Notes: generated from the letters alone by a model not told the origin. A stretch of DNA of 8,142 nt from an uncultured Collinsella sp. (GCA_900547655.1 URHQ01000091.1:1-8142), one strand, 5' to 3'. Shown: positions 1-6,083, counted from the stretch's first letter. A program made the numbers and translations.

Positions 1-47
1 GAGATAGGCTCCGGTCTCGTGGGCTCGGAGATGTGTATAAGAGACAG
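1..47 (+). other. Illumina Nextera i7-side adapter (non-genomic)
   Basis: This is library adapter, not organism DNA. Bases 1-5 (GAGAT) are the end of the P7 primer. Bases 6-13 (AGGCTCCG) sit where the 8-base i7 index lies; the reverse complement CGGAGCCT matches Nextera XT index N720 as I remember it. Bases 14-28 (GTCTCGTGGGCTCGG) are the i7-side transposome overhang. Bases 29-47 (AGATGTGTATAAGAGACAG) are the exact 19-bp Tn5 mosaic end. All parts are in the correct order without a mismatch, so the genomic insert starts at base 48. The block should be trimmed and must not be read as a transposon. Confidence 0.98.
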
Positions 48-133
48 GTCTTGAGGAGCTCGACGACGTCCAGGATGTTTACAGCACCATGGACATGACT
101 GACGAGGTCATCGCTGCCCTCGAGGAGGAGTAG
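48..133 (+). CDS. yebC: YebC/PmpR (TACO1) family protein, C-terminal fragment
   Basis: Only the last 27 codons are present (first full codon at 50, stop TAG at 131-133); the 5' part is cut off by the contig start and adapter. The peptide begins LEELDDVQDVYSTMDMTDEV and ends in an acidic EEE. The 'LE-LDDVQ-VY' segment followed by a short acidic end is characteristic of the C-terminus of YebC/TACO1 proteins, which are usually about 240-250 residues long. Members were first described as DNA-binding regulators (PmpR) and more recently as ribosome-associated factors that help translation of difficult sequences such as proline runs. The role in this organism cannot be decided from this fragment. 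A strong terminator 70 bases downstream separates the gene from the amaP operon. Confidence 0.82.
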
Positions 134-138
134 CGCCC

Positions 139-156
139 GCACGGGTTAAGCCGTGC
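139..156 (+). other. Small hairpin just after the yebC stop codon
   Basis: GCACGG and CCGTGC form a perfect 6-bp stem around the loop GTTAAG, starting 6 bases after the stop codon. No U-tract follows, so it is not a terminator by itself. It could stabilise the 3' end of the mRNA, or be chance in GC-rich DNA. Confidence 0.3.
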
Positions 157-202
157 ATATCTGGGCATAATGAAGCGAGCATGCAAGCCTCGTGGAATAG
201 AT

Positions 203-245
203 GAGCCGGATCCGCGTGCGTAGAGCACCGGACCCGGCTCTTTTA
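203..245 (+). terminator. Rho-independent terminator after yebC
   Basis: The arm GAGCCGGATCCG (203-214) pairs with CGGACCCGGCTC (229-240) with one A-C mismatch. Inside it, GTGC (216-219) pairs with GCAC (225-228) around the loop GTAGA. A TTTT run follows directly at 241-244. The long GC-rich stem and immediate T-run are what an intrinsic terminator on the plus strand should look like. It insulates the yebC gene from the amaP operon. Confidence 0.85.
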
Positions 246-249
246 TAAT
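244..249 (+). promoter_or_regulatory. Candidate -10 element for the amaP operon
   Basis: An exact TATAAT lies at 244-249, overlapping the T-tract of the preceding terminator and 51 bases before the amaP start codon. No convincing -35 box (TTGACA-like) is present at 16-18 bases spacing, and there is no TG extension. The corresponding -35 position falls inside the terminator hairpin. It is plausible because it lies between a terminator and an operon's first gene, but the exact hexamer may be chance. Confidence 0.35.
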
Positions 250-299
250 GATGCGAACCGTTTTGCATTTCGAGAGCCGAGATTTGAAGGGAGCGCCGC

Positions 300-845
300 G
301 TGCGCGTACTCAAACGAGCCCTAGCGATTGTGTATCTTGCCGCCGCCATCGTGGCGCTGGGTACGCTTGTCTGCCAGTTTTGGGGGCCGTATACGTATCG
401 CTTTATGCTGCTGATGCGCGACCCCATGCCGCGCATTGTCGTGACGGCATGCGGCGGAGTTGTGGCGATCGGCGTGCTGGTAAGCTTTTTCCGCCTGATG
501 TTTGCTCGTCGCGAGCCGTCCTGCGTGCATCCGGCGGGGGAACGCAATATCGAGGTTACCCTTGCGGCGCTTTCTTCGTGTGCCAGGGCTGCTGCCGAGC
601 GCGACGACCGCGTGATGGTCGAGCATGTCGAGGCCCGCGTCCAAGGCCCCGACGATTCGCACGTCCGATTTAAGGTCGAGGCTATCGCGCTTGACGATAA
701 GGACGTGGCATCTCTGGCTACCGCGATGCAGCAGCGCATCGAGGAAGCTTGCGACACCATGCTCGGCACGCCGGGTACGACCACGCGCGTCCGTTTTTTG
801 TCGTCCAAGACTACCGTCCAGACCGTGGAGGTTTCCGGTGAGTGA
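300..845 (+). CDS. amaP: AmaP-like alkaline shock response membrane anchor protein
   Basis: This 181-residue membrane protein is the likely anchor that holds the Asp23-type protein encoded two genes downstream at the cytoplasmic membrane. It has two N-terminal membrane segments (about residues 7-27 and 46-65) separated by a short loop, then a basic FARREP stretch. A cytoplasmic domain of about 110 residues follows, with alternating beta-like and helical segments (about 83-178) as expected for AmaP. The start is GTG at 300, supported by AAGGGAG at 287-293 with a 6-base spacer. The gene overlaps the next one by 8 bases, so translation is probably coupled. The identity rests mainly on topology, size and the conserved order amaP-DUF2273-asp23; the primary sequence alone is poorly conserved. 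In Staphylococcus, AmaP binds Asp23 at the membrane and the locus responds to cell-envelope stress. The same role here is inference. Confidence 0.8.
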   Translation: MRVLKRALAIVYLAAAIVALGTLVCQFWGPYTYRFMLLMRDPMPRIVVTACGGVVAIGVLVSFFRLMFARREPSCVHPAGERNIEVTLAALSSCARAAAERDDRVMVEHVEARVQGPDDSHVRFKVEAIALDDKDVASLATAMQQRIEEACDTMLGTPGTTTRVRFLSSKTTVQTVEVSGE

Positions 846-1215
846 TACCAATCAAGATAAGACCGCTCGTACGCCGCGCCTGACGATTGACCAGAGCGCC
901 ACGCCGGCGAGCGAACCTGTTGATTCCAAAGCAGAGGCAACCGAGTTGCAAGACGCAGCAGCCGCGGATTTTGACGAGGCTATGGGTCTCATCAAGGGTA
1001 CGGGGGCGGCTATCTGGAGCTATGCCGTCCGTCATCCCAATACCACGCTCGGAGCCGTCGCTGGTTTTGTGCTCGCTGTGCTGGTGCTCACGCTCGGCCT
1101 GTGGGATACGCTCGTCATCGCATTCTTTGTGCTAATCGGCGCCGTGATTGGCCAGATCCGCGACGGCGAGAACGGGATCGTCAACTTCTTCGGTCGTCTG
1201 TTTAGCGGTCGCTAA
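838..1215 (+). CDS. DUF2273 family small membrane protein
   Basis: The product is 125 residues. Residues 1-50 are hydrophilic, Ala/Thr/Glu/Asp-rich and probably disordered. Two membrane segments follow (about 71-87 and 90-105). The C-terminal GAVIGQIRDG then NFFGRLF matches the DUF2273 pattern, in which a G-x-x-x-G helix end is followed by a DG turn and an amphipathic helix. Typical DUF2273 proteins are only about 60-80 residues, so the N-terminal extension is unusual. The chosen start is GTG at 838, preceded by GGAGG at 827-831 with a 6-base spacer and overlapping the amaP stop by 8 bases. The frame stays open upstream to 625, but that stretch lies inside amaP and is not coding. Function is unknown. 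In other bacteria the gene sits between amaP and asp23 and is thought to belong to the same membrane complex. Confidence 0.8.
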   Translation: MSDTNQDKTARTPRLTIDQSATPASEPVDSKAEATELQDAAAADFDEAMGLIKGTGAAIWSYAVRHPNTTLGAVAGFVLAVLVLTLGLWDTLVIAFFVLIGAVIGQIRDGENGIVNFFGRLFSGR

Positions 1216-1248
1216 TATGTATTCGACTGTCGCATCCGCGGCAGGCAT

Positions 1249-1255
1249 AAGGAGG
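1249..1255 (+). promoter_or_regulatory. Strong ribosome binding site of the Asp23 gene
   Basis: AAGGAGG lies 4 bases before the ATG at 1260. It is the best Shine-Dalgarno match in the window, which suggests that the Asp23-type protein is made in larger amounts than its two membrane partners. In Staphylococcus, Asp23 is among the most abundant proteins. Confidence 0.75.
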
Positions 1256-1259
1256 AACC

Positions 1260-1775
1260 ATGGCTTTTAATACGAAGGTCGATGTAGCCGATACCGAGCT
1301 CGAGGCAGACGAGACCGTCACCGCCGAGGCCGAGGATGTGACGCTCGAGGATGAGGCGCTCGTCGAGGCCGAGTCCGATGTGGATGAGGATGATGAGGAA
1401 GCGGACGAGTCCGAGGACTCGCTGACCTATTCCAACGGCGTGATCGAGAAGATCGTTGCCATGGCCACTCGCGAGGTTCCGCACGTTCTGGGCATGAAGG
1501 GTAACCTCATGCACTTTGTGCAGGAGCAGTTTGGTGCCGAGAATCTGACCAAGGGCGTGACGGTCGAGGTCACCGATGACAATCGCGTGGTCGTCAACAT
1601 TTCCGTCATCATCGAGTACGGCGCCTATGCGCCCGCGATCTTCGACGATGTCAAGGCACGTGTCACCGAGCGCCTTGCCGCGATGACTGGCCTTGAGGTG
1701 GCGGGCGTCAACCTGCGCATCGAGGACGTCATCACCCCCGAGGAGTATGAGCACCGCACCAGCCAGCACGAATAA
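1260..1775 (+). CDS. asp23: Asp23/Gls24 family envelope stress response protein
   Basis: This 171-residue soluble protein has an Asp23/Gls24 domain at about residues 55-165. It opens with LTYSNGVIEKIVAMATREVP, followed by the VTVEVTDDNRVVVNISVIIEYG strand pair (about 100-121) and a late NLRIEDVI strand (151-158), all typical of the family. Asp23 proteins form assemblies beneath the membrane, held there by AmaP, and respond to alkaline or cell-wall stress. Residues 1-54 form a very acidic, low-complexity extension, with 25 Asp/Glu and a single Lys; this is not part of the usual domain. ATG at 1260 is supported by AAGGAGG just upstream and by the absence of a competing start. It is the last gene of the amaP-DUF2273-asp23 operon and is followed by a hairpin terminator. 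Direct involvement in stress is inferred from the family. Confidence 0.92.
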   Translation: MAFNTKVDVADTELEADETVTAEAEDVTLEDEALVEAESDVDEDDEEADESEDSLTYSNGVIEKIVAMATREVPHVLGMKGNLMHFVQEQFGAENLTKGVTVEVTDDNRVVVNISVIIEYGAYAPAIFDDVKARVTERLAAMTGLEVAGVNLRIEDVITPEEYEHRTSQHE

Positions 1776-1783
1776 CCTTCCAA

Positions 1784-1818
1784 AAAGGGACAGGTTTGTT
1801 TTGGCAGGTTTTATCTGC
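1784..1818 (+). repeat. Short post-stop element with CAGGTTT direct repeats
   Basis: Between the Asp23 stop and its terminator lies a T-rich stretch beginning AAAGGGACAGG. CAGGTTT occurs at 1791-1797 and again at 1805-1811, and a small hairpin GCAG/CTGC encloses a 7-base loop at 1804-1818. A similar GGGGACGGGG start occurs after the stop at 4437. It may be a dispersed non-coding repeat of this lineage, but that cannot be confirmed from one window. Confidence 0.3.
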
Positions 1819-1827
1819 GAAAACGTT

Positions 1828-1869
1828 AAACGGCCGACCGCGCAAGCAAAAGCGTGGCCGGCCGTTTCT
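1828..1869 (+). terminator. Terminator after the Asp23 operon
   Basis: The 16-base arm 1828-1843 (AAACGGCCGACCGCGC) pairs with 1852-1867 (GCGTGGCCGGCCGTTT) around an 8-base A-rich loop, with one A-C mismatch and one G-U pair. The stem ends in TTTCT on the plus strand and is preceded by A-rich sequence, which gives the minus-strand transcript a comparable U-rich end. It closes the operon and lies about 115 bases before the YitT-family gene. Confidence 0.75.
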
Positions 1870-1910
1870 GTACGCTCCCGATGTAGTCATACCGCTCGTC
1901 TAACTAAGGG

Positions 1911-1938
1911 TTGCAATCCCCACGTTCCGCGTTACCCT
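1911..1938 (+). promoter_or_regulatory. Weak candidate promoter of the YitT-family gene
   Basis: TTGCAA (1911-1916) and TACCCT (1933-1938) are separated by 16 bases and lie about 44 bases before the ATG at 1982. They match the consensus only 4/6 and 3/6. A promoter is expected here because a terminator precedes the gene, but the exact boxes are uncertain. Confidence 0.25.
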
Positions 1939-1981
1939 AATGGGCGCATTGTTTCCAAATTGTTAACGAGGAGTTGCCGTA

Positions 1982-3004
1982 ATGCCCGACGAGCACGAAA
2001 CAGAAAGCAAGGCATGGGCGATTGAGGCCGCCGCGGCAGAGGCGGCATCGCGTGCTGCCGAGGAGGTACATCGTCCTCCCGTAGTGCCGATGGAGCGCGT
2101 GGTCGATCGCACCGATATCGAGCGCGGCGAGCGTGCCGGTCAAAAGCGCAGCCAGGAGCCGGGCTTCCCGCGCTTTTTTGTCGAGCTCAATCTGGGCCTG
2201 ATTCTTACGGCCTTCGCCATCGTTGCGTTTAAAACCCCTAATCACTTTGCTTTTGGCGGCACCTCGGGCGTGTCGGTCATTCTGTCCACGCTGTTCCCGA
2301 CCCTGCCCGTCGGCGTCTTTATGTGGATTATCAACGCGGTTCTCGTCGTTTTGGGCTTTATCTTTTTGGAGCGCAAGGCAATCCTGTGGAGCGTCTTCGC
2401 CTCGTTTGCGCTGTCCGCCTATGTTTCGCTTTTTGAGCTCTTTATCCCGACTGACGTCTCGATGACGGGCGATATGTGGCTTGACCTGTGCTTTGCCGTG
2501 ATCCTGCCGGCGCTCGGCAGTGCCATCGTCTTTGACATCGGCGCCTCGACGGGTGGCACGGACATTCTCGCTATGATCCTCAAACGCCGCACCACGCTCG
2601 AGATTGGCCGCGCGCTGCTGTTGGTCGATATCGGCATCGTGACCATCGCGGCCTTTTTGTATGGCCCGCGTGTCGGTCTGTATTGCGTGCTCGGCCTGTT
2701 TGCCAAGACGCTTGTGGTCGACAAAGCCATTGAGAGCATTCACCTGCGCAAAGTCTGCACGGTCATTTGTTCCGAGCCCCTTAAGGTCGAGGAGTTTATC
2801 GTCAAGCATCTCAACCGCACGGCGACCATCAGCCGGGGCTACGGTGCCTTCTCGGGCAAGTGCGTGACGGTGATCATGAGCGTGCTGAGCCGTCGCGAGG
2901 CCGTGCAACTGCGCCGCTATGCGCGCGAAGTCGATCCGGGTGCCTTTATCACGATCGTCGACAGCTCCGAGATCGTCGGCAAGGGCTTCCGCGGAACGAA
3001 CTAG
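1982..3004 (+). CDS. YitT family membrane protein (DUF2179 C-terminal domain)
   Basis: The 340-residue product is an integral membrane protein of the YitT family, whose transport or other function is still unsettled. Residues 1-62 are a charged, Ala/Glu-rich soluble extension longer than usual. The membrane core spans about 66-245 with five to six hydrophobic segments. It contains an internal duplication visible as FGGTSGVSVIL (91-101) and STGGTDILAMIL (189-200); the GGT-S/D motif is the family hallmark. Residues about 256-334 form the cytoplasmic DUF2179 domain, with VCTVICSEP, then FSGKCVTVIMSVLSRRE, then DPGAFITIVDSSEIVGKGF. ATG at 1982 has GAGGAG at 1968-1973 with an 8-base spacer. The gene appears to be transcribed on its own, and no terminator separates it from the zinc-ribbon gene downstream, so read-through is possible. 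Confidence 0.92.
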   Translation: MPDEHETESKAWAIEAAAAEAASRAAEEVHRPPVVPMERVVDRTDIERGERAGQKRSQEPGFPRFFVELNLGLILTAFAIVAFKTPNHFAFGGTSGVSVILSTLFPTLPVGVFMWIINAVLVVLGFIFLERKAILWSVFASFALSAYVSLFELFIPTDVSMTGDMWLDLCFAVILPALGSAIVFDIGASTGGTDILAMILKRRTTLEIGRALLLVDIGIVTIAAFLYGPRVGLYCVLGLFAKTLVVDKAIESIHLRKVCTVICSEPLKVEEFIVKHLNRTATISRGYGAFSGKCVTVIMSVLSRREAVQLRRYAREVDPGAFITIVDSSEIVGKGFRGTN

Positions 3005-3140
3005 CGCGGACGTATTCAACGAACCGCCTGCTGGCGCCGTGTATCTTGCAAATCGGTCATCTTTGAGTATTTGACCCCACATTGGGCAATAATGATGCTA
3101 AAGACATCGTTTGCGATCCAAGTGATTTGTTCAAGATACG

Positions 3141-3146
3141 AAGGGA
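3141..3146 (+). promoter_or_regulatory. Ribosome binding site fixing the zinc-ribbon start
   Basis: AAGGGA lies 7 bases before the ATG at 3154. The frame is open upstream to a TTG at 3082, but that codon has no Shine-Dalgarno sequence. The ATG at 3154 also places the first Cys of the zinc ribbon at residue 3, which is normal for such proteins. Confidence 0.7.
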
Positions 3147-3153
3147 TGATTCT

Positions 3154-4437
3154 ATGTTCTGCTCGCAGTGTGGCGCCCCCATGGGCGATAACGACAAGTT
3201 CTGCGGCGTGTGTGGTGCTCCTAATGCCGGTGCCGCTGGCCCCGCTCCCCAGGGACAGCCTCAGCCCCAGCAGTTTGTTCCGCAACCGCCCGTGGCGAAT
3301 GCGCCAAAGGGCTGTGTGGCTCAGGCGTTCCAAGATATGACCAAGACTCCGGGTGTGCTTCAGCGTGTATGCCAAATCGCGTTTTTGCCGGCGCTGATTT
3401 GCGTTGTGTCGGTGCTCGTGTTGTTTATTCCCGTTATTGGCGGCATTGCGGCTGCCATCGGCTTTTTGGCAGCTTGCATTGCGAGCGTGTGCGGTTCCGG
3501 CTTTGGCATCGAGTGGGGTCGCGATCTGTCGCTTAAGATCGATGACGGCATGGACCGTCCACTCATGCGTTCCACGTCGTTTGGTCTCGGAGTCTTTTCG
3601 AGCGTTATCTCGGTCGTGCTCGAGGCTATCGCTGCCATTCCCGTTATCGGTGTAGTGCTTTCGCTGGTGGAGGGCGTGGTAATTGGCGCTGCGGGCTCGT
3701 ATTCTTATTACGGCTCCTATGCACTCGAGGCTGCGCTGTTCGGTTCGCTCGGCCTGCTTGTCCTGGCGCTAATTGCCTCGGCGATTCTGGGTGTCTTCTT
3801 TAAGATGTTCGCCGACATCGCCGTGATGCACTTTGCGGTGACCGGGCGTGTCGAGAGCGCGTTTTCGCTCGATAAGGTCTGGGCGGCGTTTAAGCACAAC
3901 AAGACCAAGCTGTTCTGTGCTTCGTTCCTTCCCGAGTTTTTGACGGGCCTGGTCGCCAACGTTGTCACATGGATCTTGACGGTCGTCTTTGGCGCCATTG
4001 CCTCTATCGGTATGTATAGCTACTACTATCGTCCTACGGGTATTGAGGCAATTGTTACCGGCGGTGGCGTCACGCTCGCGCTGTTCTTGGTGCTGGTCGC
4101 TTTCGTCACCGTATTTCTTACGGTCTTTGGCAAGATGCTCAAGCACCGTGCCGTTGGCTATTGGGCCGCACGCTATGCAAGCGAGTGGGCCGATGAGGAT
4201 AAGGACGACGTCCTGACTTTTGTGTTGCCTTTCGAGAAGAAGTCCACCCCTTCGGGTTACGGTGCTCCGGATGCTTCGCCGGCACCTGCACCCGCTCCCG
4301 CGACCGAGCCTGAGCCGGCGCCCGAGCCTGAGACGGCATCTGAGTCCGAGCCTGCACCTGAGCCTGAGCCTGAGCCGGCACCTGCACCTGAGCCGGCGTC
4401 CGAGCCAAGCTCCGACGAGGAACCTCAGGACGAGTAG
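3154..4437 (+). CDS. Zinc-ribbon polytopic membrane protein with Pro/Glu-rich tail (DUF4013-like)
   Basis: The 427-residue product has three parts. First is an N-terminal zinc ribbon, CSQC at 3-6 and CGVC at 17-20, followed by a Gly/Pro/Gln-rich linker to about residue 50. Second is a membrane region (about 75-327) with six or seven hydrophobic segments, near 76-113, 147-183, 190-217, 255-285 and 303-326. Third is a charged stretch and a low-complexity tail of Pro, Glu and Ala (about 374-427). The membrane part resembles DUF4013 proteins: a polar GRDLSLKIDDGMDRPLMRS loop, and later HFAVTGRVESAFSLDKVWAA. This family assignment is tentative. Zinc ribbons on such proteins usually lie in the cytoplasm and may bind a partner. 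Function is unknown. The gene stands alone, 149 bases after the YitT-family gene, and ends at a strong bidirectional hairpin. Confidence 0.85.
   Translation: MFCSQCGAPMGDNDKFCGVCGAPNAGAAGPAPQGQPQPQQFVPQPPVANAPKGCVAQAFQDMTKTPGVLQRVCQIAFLPALICVVSVLVLFIPVIGGIAAAIGFLAACIASVCGSGFGIEWGRDLSLKIDDGMDRPLMRSTSFGLGVFSSVISVVLEAIAAIPVIGVVLSLVEGVVIGAAGSYSYYGSYALEAALFGSLGLLVLALIASAILGVFFKMFADIAVMHFAVTGRVESAFSLDKVWAAFKHNKTKLFCASFLPEFLTGLVANVVTWILTVVFGAIASIGMYSYYYRPTGIEAIVTGGGVTLALFLVLVAFVTVFLTVFGKMLKHRAVGYWAARYASEWADEDKDDVLTFVLPFEKKSTPSGYGAPDASPAPAPAPATEPEPAPEPETASESEPAPEPEPEPAPAPEPASEPSSDEEPQDE
4273..4434 (+). repeat. Low-complexity coding repeat (Pro/Glu/Ala tail)
   Basis: The 3' end of the zinc-ribbon gene consists of degenerate 6-base units reading CCTGAG, CCCGAG, CCTGCA and CCGGCA, including three exact tandem CCTGAG copies at 4357-4374. 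They encode alternating PE/PA dipeptides. Such tracts are prone to length change by slippage and to assembly or alignment error, so tail length may vary between strains. Confidence 0.8.
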
Positions 4438-4495
4438 CCACGCCGCCTGCTATTTGGGGACGGGGTAGAAATGGTAGAAATAGCGCTTGAAGAAT

Positions 4496-4533
4496 GAGCG
4501 GGGGCGGACGTTTCGATACGTCCGCCCCCGCTC
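4496..4533. terminator. Bidirectional terminator between converging genes
   Basis: A perfect 16-bp stem, GAGCGGGGGCGGACGT (4496-4511) with ACGTCCGCCCCCGCTC (4518-4533), encloses the 6-base loop TTCGAT. It lies between the end of the zinc-ribbon gene (plus, 4437) and the end of the M20 gene (minus, 4569). The plus-strand side is followed by TGCTTTA and the minus-strand side by ATTCTT; both are weak U-tracts, but the stem is very stable. It probably stops transcription from both sides. Confidence 0.8.
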
Positions 4534-4568
4534 TGCTTTAGCCAGGCTGTTATGGATGGGTGTGACGA

Positions 4569-6032
4569 CTACTCGTCGTGCTTCTCCTCGCGGCGTGCAG
4601 CAGCGCGTGCGTCGTGGATGCCCTTGATCGCGGCATGGCGAGCCGTTCGGGCATCATGGATGGCGTCGCGAGCCTCGGCGGTCGTCGCCTTGGCAGAGCG
4701 CAACTTGGCGGCCAGATCGGGGTTGGTTTCGGCGACCGCGGTAATCGCGGGGCCGTCGAGCTCCTCTTGCGTGGGCTCGGCCAAAAAGTCGATAGCATAC
4801 TGGGCGGCCACCATGGAGCCCTTTGCCAGCACGGTCTCGTCGATCTTGTAGAAGCAGGAATGTTGGGCGTACGTGGCGCCAATCTTGGGGTTGCGCGTAC
4901 CTACAAAGGCGAGCACGCCCGGTACGCGACGCAGGTACTCCGAAAAATCCTCGCCCGAAAGCGTGCCGCGATAATGGCCTTGGCCGGTGGGGCCCAGGCA
5001 CTTGATTACAGCCTGACGGCAGCGCTCGCTCGAGGCGGCGTCGTTTTCGACCTTGTAGTTGGCGATGGTGTAGTCGGTGAGCTCTGCCTCGGCGCCCAAG
5101 GCGGCCGCGGTATGCTCCACGATGCGGCGCATAAGCTCCGGCATTTCCTCGTGGGTCGAATCGCCGTAGGTGCGCACCGTGCCGGCGAGGTAGGCCGTGC
5201 CGGCGATAACGTTGCGTGCGGTGCCGCCGTGCAGCTCGCCGACGGTGATGACGGCCGGCTCGTAGGGGCTGATCTCGCGCGAGACGATGGTCTGCAGGGC
5301 GTTGACAATCTCGGCGGCAACCATGACGGCGTCGTGACCTCGCTGGGGCATGGCGCCATGGCACGAGGTGCCGCGGACGTCGATGCGGAACCAGTCGGTA
5401 TTGGCCATGCGCGGACCGGGCTCGCAGCTCACGGTGCCGGCGTCGACCTCACTCCAGATGTGCGCGGCGTAGGCGCCATCGACGCCGTCGAGCACGCCCG
5501 TGCCGATCATGAGCTTGGCGCCCTGGCCGTTTTCCTCGCTGGGCTGGAAGACGATGCGGACCTCGCCGTGGATGTCGTCGGTCATATGGCGCAGGATTTG
5601 CAGCGTTCCGAGCATCATGGCGATATGGCAGTCGTGGCCGCAGGCGTGCATGCAGCCCTCGTTGACGCTGGCGAACTCCTCGCCGGTCTGCTCGGTGACG
5701 GGCAGGGCATCGATGTCGGCGCGCAGCAGGATGCGGCGGCGTGGCGTGCCGTCCTCGCGGTAGGCATCCGGCGCGGTACCGCGAAGCGTTGCCACCAAGC
5801 CGGTCTTGAGCGGACGCTCGTAGGGGATATTCATGGCGTCGAGCTGGTTGGCGATGTCGGAGGTCGTGCGCTCCTCGGCAAGGCTCAGCTCCGGGTGCTT
5901 ATGGAAGTGCCGGCGCTGCTTGATGATATAGGGCTCAAACTCGGTAGCGATATCTCTGATGGCTGCGGTGACGTCGTCAGCCGCGCGAGCCTCGGTCGCC
6001 GCCATAATCTGCTGTGCCTTGGTCTTCGTCAT
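4569..6032 (-). CDS. M20 family metallo-amidohydrolase (M20D, aminoacylase/hippuricase type)
   Basis: The 487-residue cytoplasmic hydrolase should use two metal ions to cleave an amide bond in an N-acyl amino acid or similar compound. Family landmarks: RRHFHKHPELSLAEERT (40-56), LLRADIDALPV (102-112), the MHACGHDCH metal site (128-136, ligands Cys131 and His133), PSEENGQGA (164-172, catalytic and metal-binding glutamates), AAHIW (189-193), the dimerisation insert with GTSCHGAMPQRGHDA (221-235), NVIAGTAYLAGTVRT (274-288), GTLSGEDFSEYL (356-367), and the late ligand His391 in AQHSCF. ATG at 6032 has AAGGAG upstream with a 10-base spacer. The frame is open further upstream, but only into the diverging gene. 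Typical members are near 390 residues. Here there are about 30 extra residues at the N-terminus and a charged helical tail (about 425-487). Substrate is not predictable; no transporter or regulator is adjacent. Confidence 0.93.
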   Translation of the reverse strand: MTKTKAQQIMAATEARAADDVTAAIRDIATEFEPYIIKQRRHFHKHPELSLAEERTTSDIANQLDAMNIPYERPLKTGLVATLRGTAPDAYREDGTPRRRILLRADIDALPVTEQTGEEFASVNEGCMHACGHDCHIAMMLGTLQILRHMTDDIHGEVRIVFQPSEENGQGAKLMIGTGVLDGVDGAYAAHIWSEVDAGTVSCEPGPRMANTDWFRIDVRGTSCHGAMPQRGHDAVMVAAEIVNALQTIVSREISPYEPAVITVGELHGGTARNVIAGTAYLAGTVRTYGDSTHEEMPELMRRIVEHTAAALGAEAELTDYTIANYKVENDAASSERCRQAVIKCLGPTGQGHYRGTLSGEDFSEYLRRVPGVLAFVGTRNPKIGATYAQHSCFYKIDETVLAKGSMVAAQYAIDFLAEPTQEELDGPAITAVAETNPDLAAKLRSAKATTAEARDAIHDARTARHAAIKGIHDARAAARREEKHDE

Positions 6033-6083
6033 GGTCGATTTGCTCCTTGCTGGGTTGATCGCAAAATCGTACAGGCTCTCTCC

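Noticed and set aside
29..47. The Tn5 mosaic end as evidence of a natural transposon.
   Set aside because: It is flanked by P7 and index sequence in library order, so it is adapter, not a mobile element.
1937..3082. A 381-codon minus-strand open frame opposite the YitT-family gene.
   Set aside because: Its translation is rich in Arg, Asp and His without hydrophobic or domain pattern, whereas the plus strand encodes clear YitT motifs. It is a shadow frame.
3046..3098. Promoter boxes before the zinc-ribbon gene (TTGCAA at 3046, TTGACC at 3071, AATAAT at 3088).
   Set aside because: No pair has both an acceptable spacing and two good boxes, so a specific promoter cannot be called.
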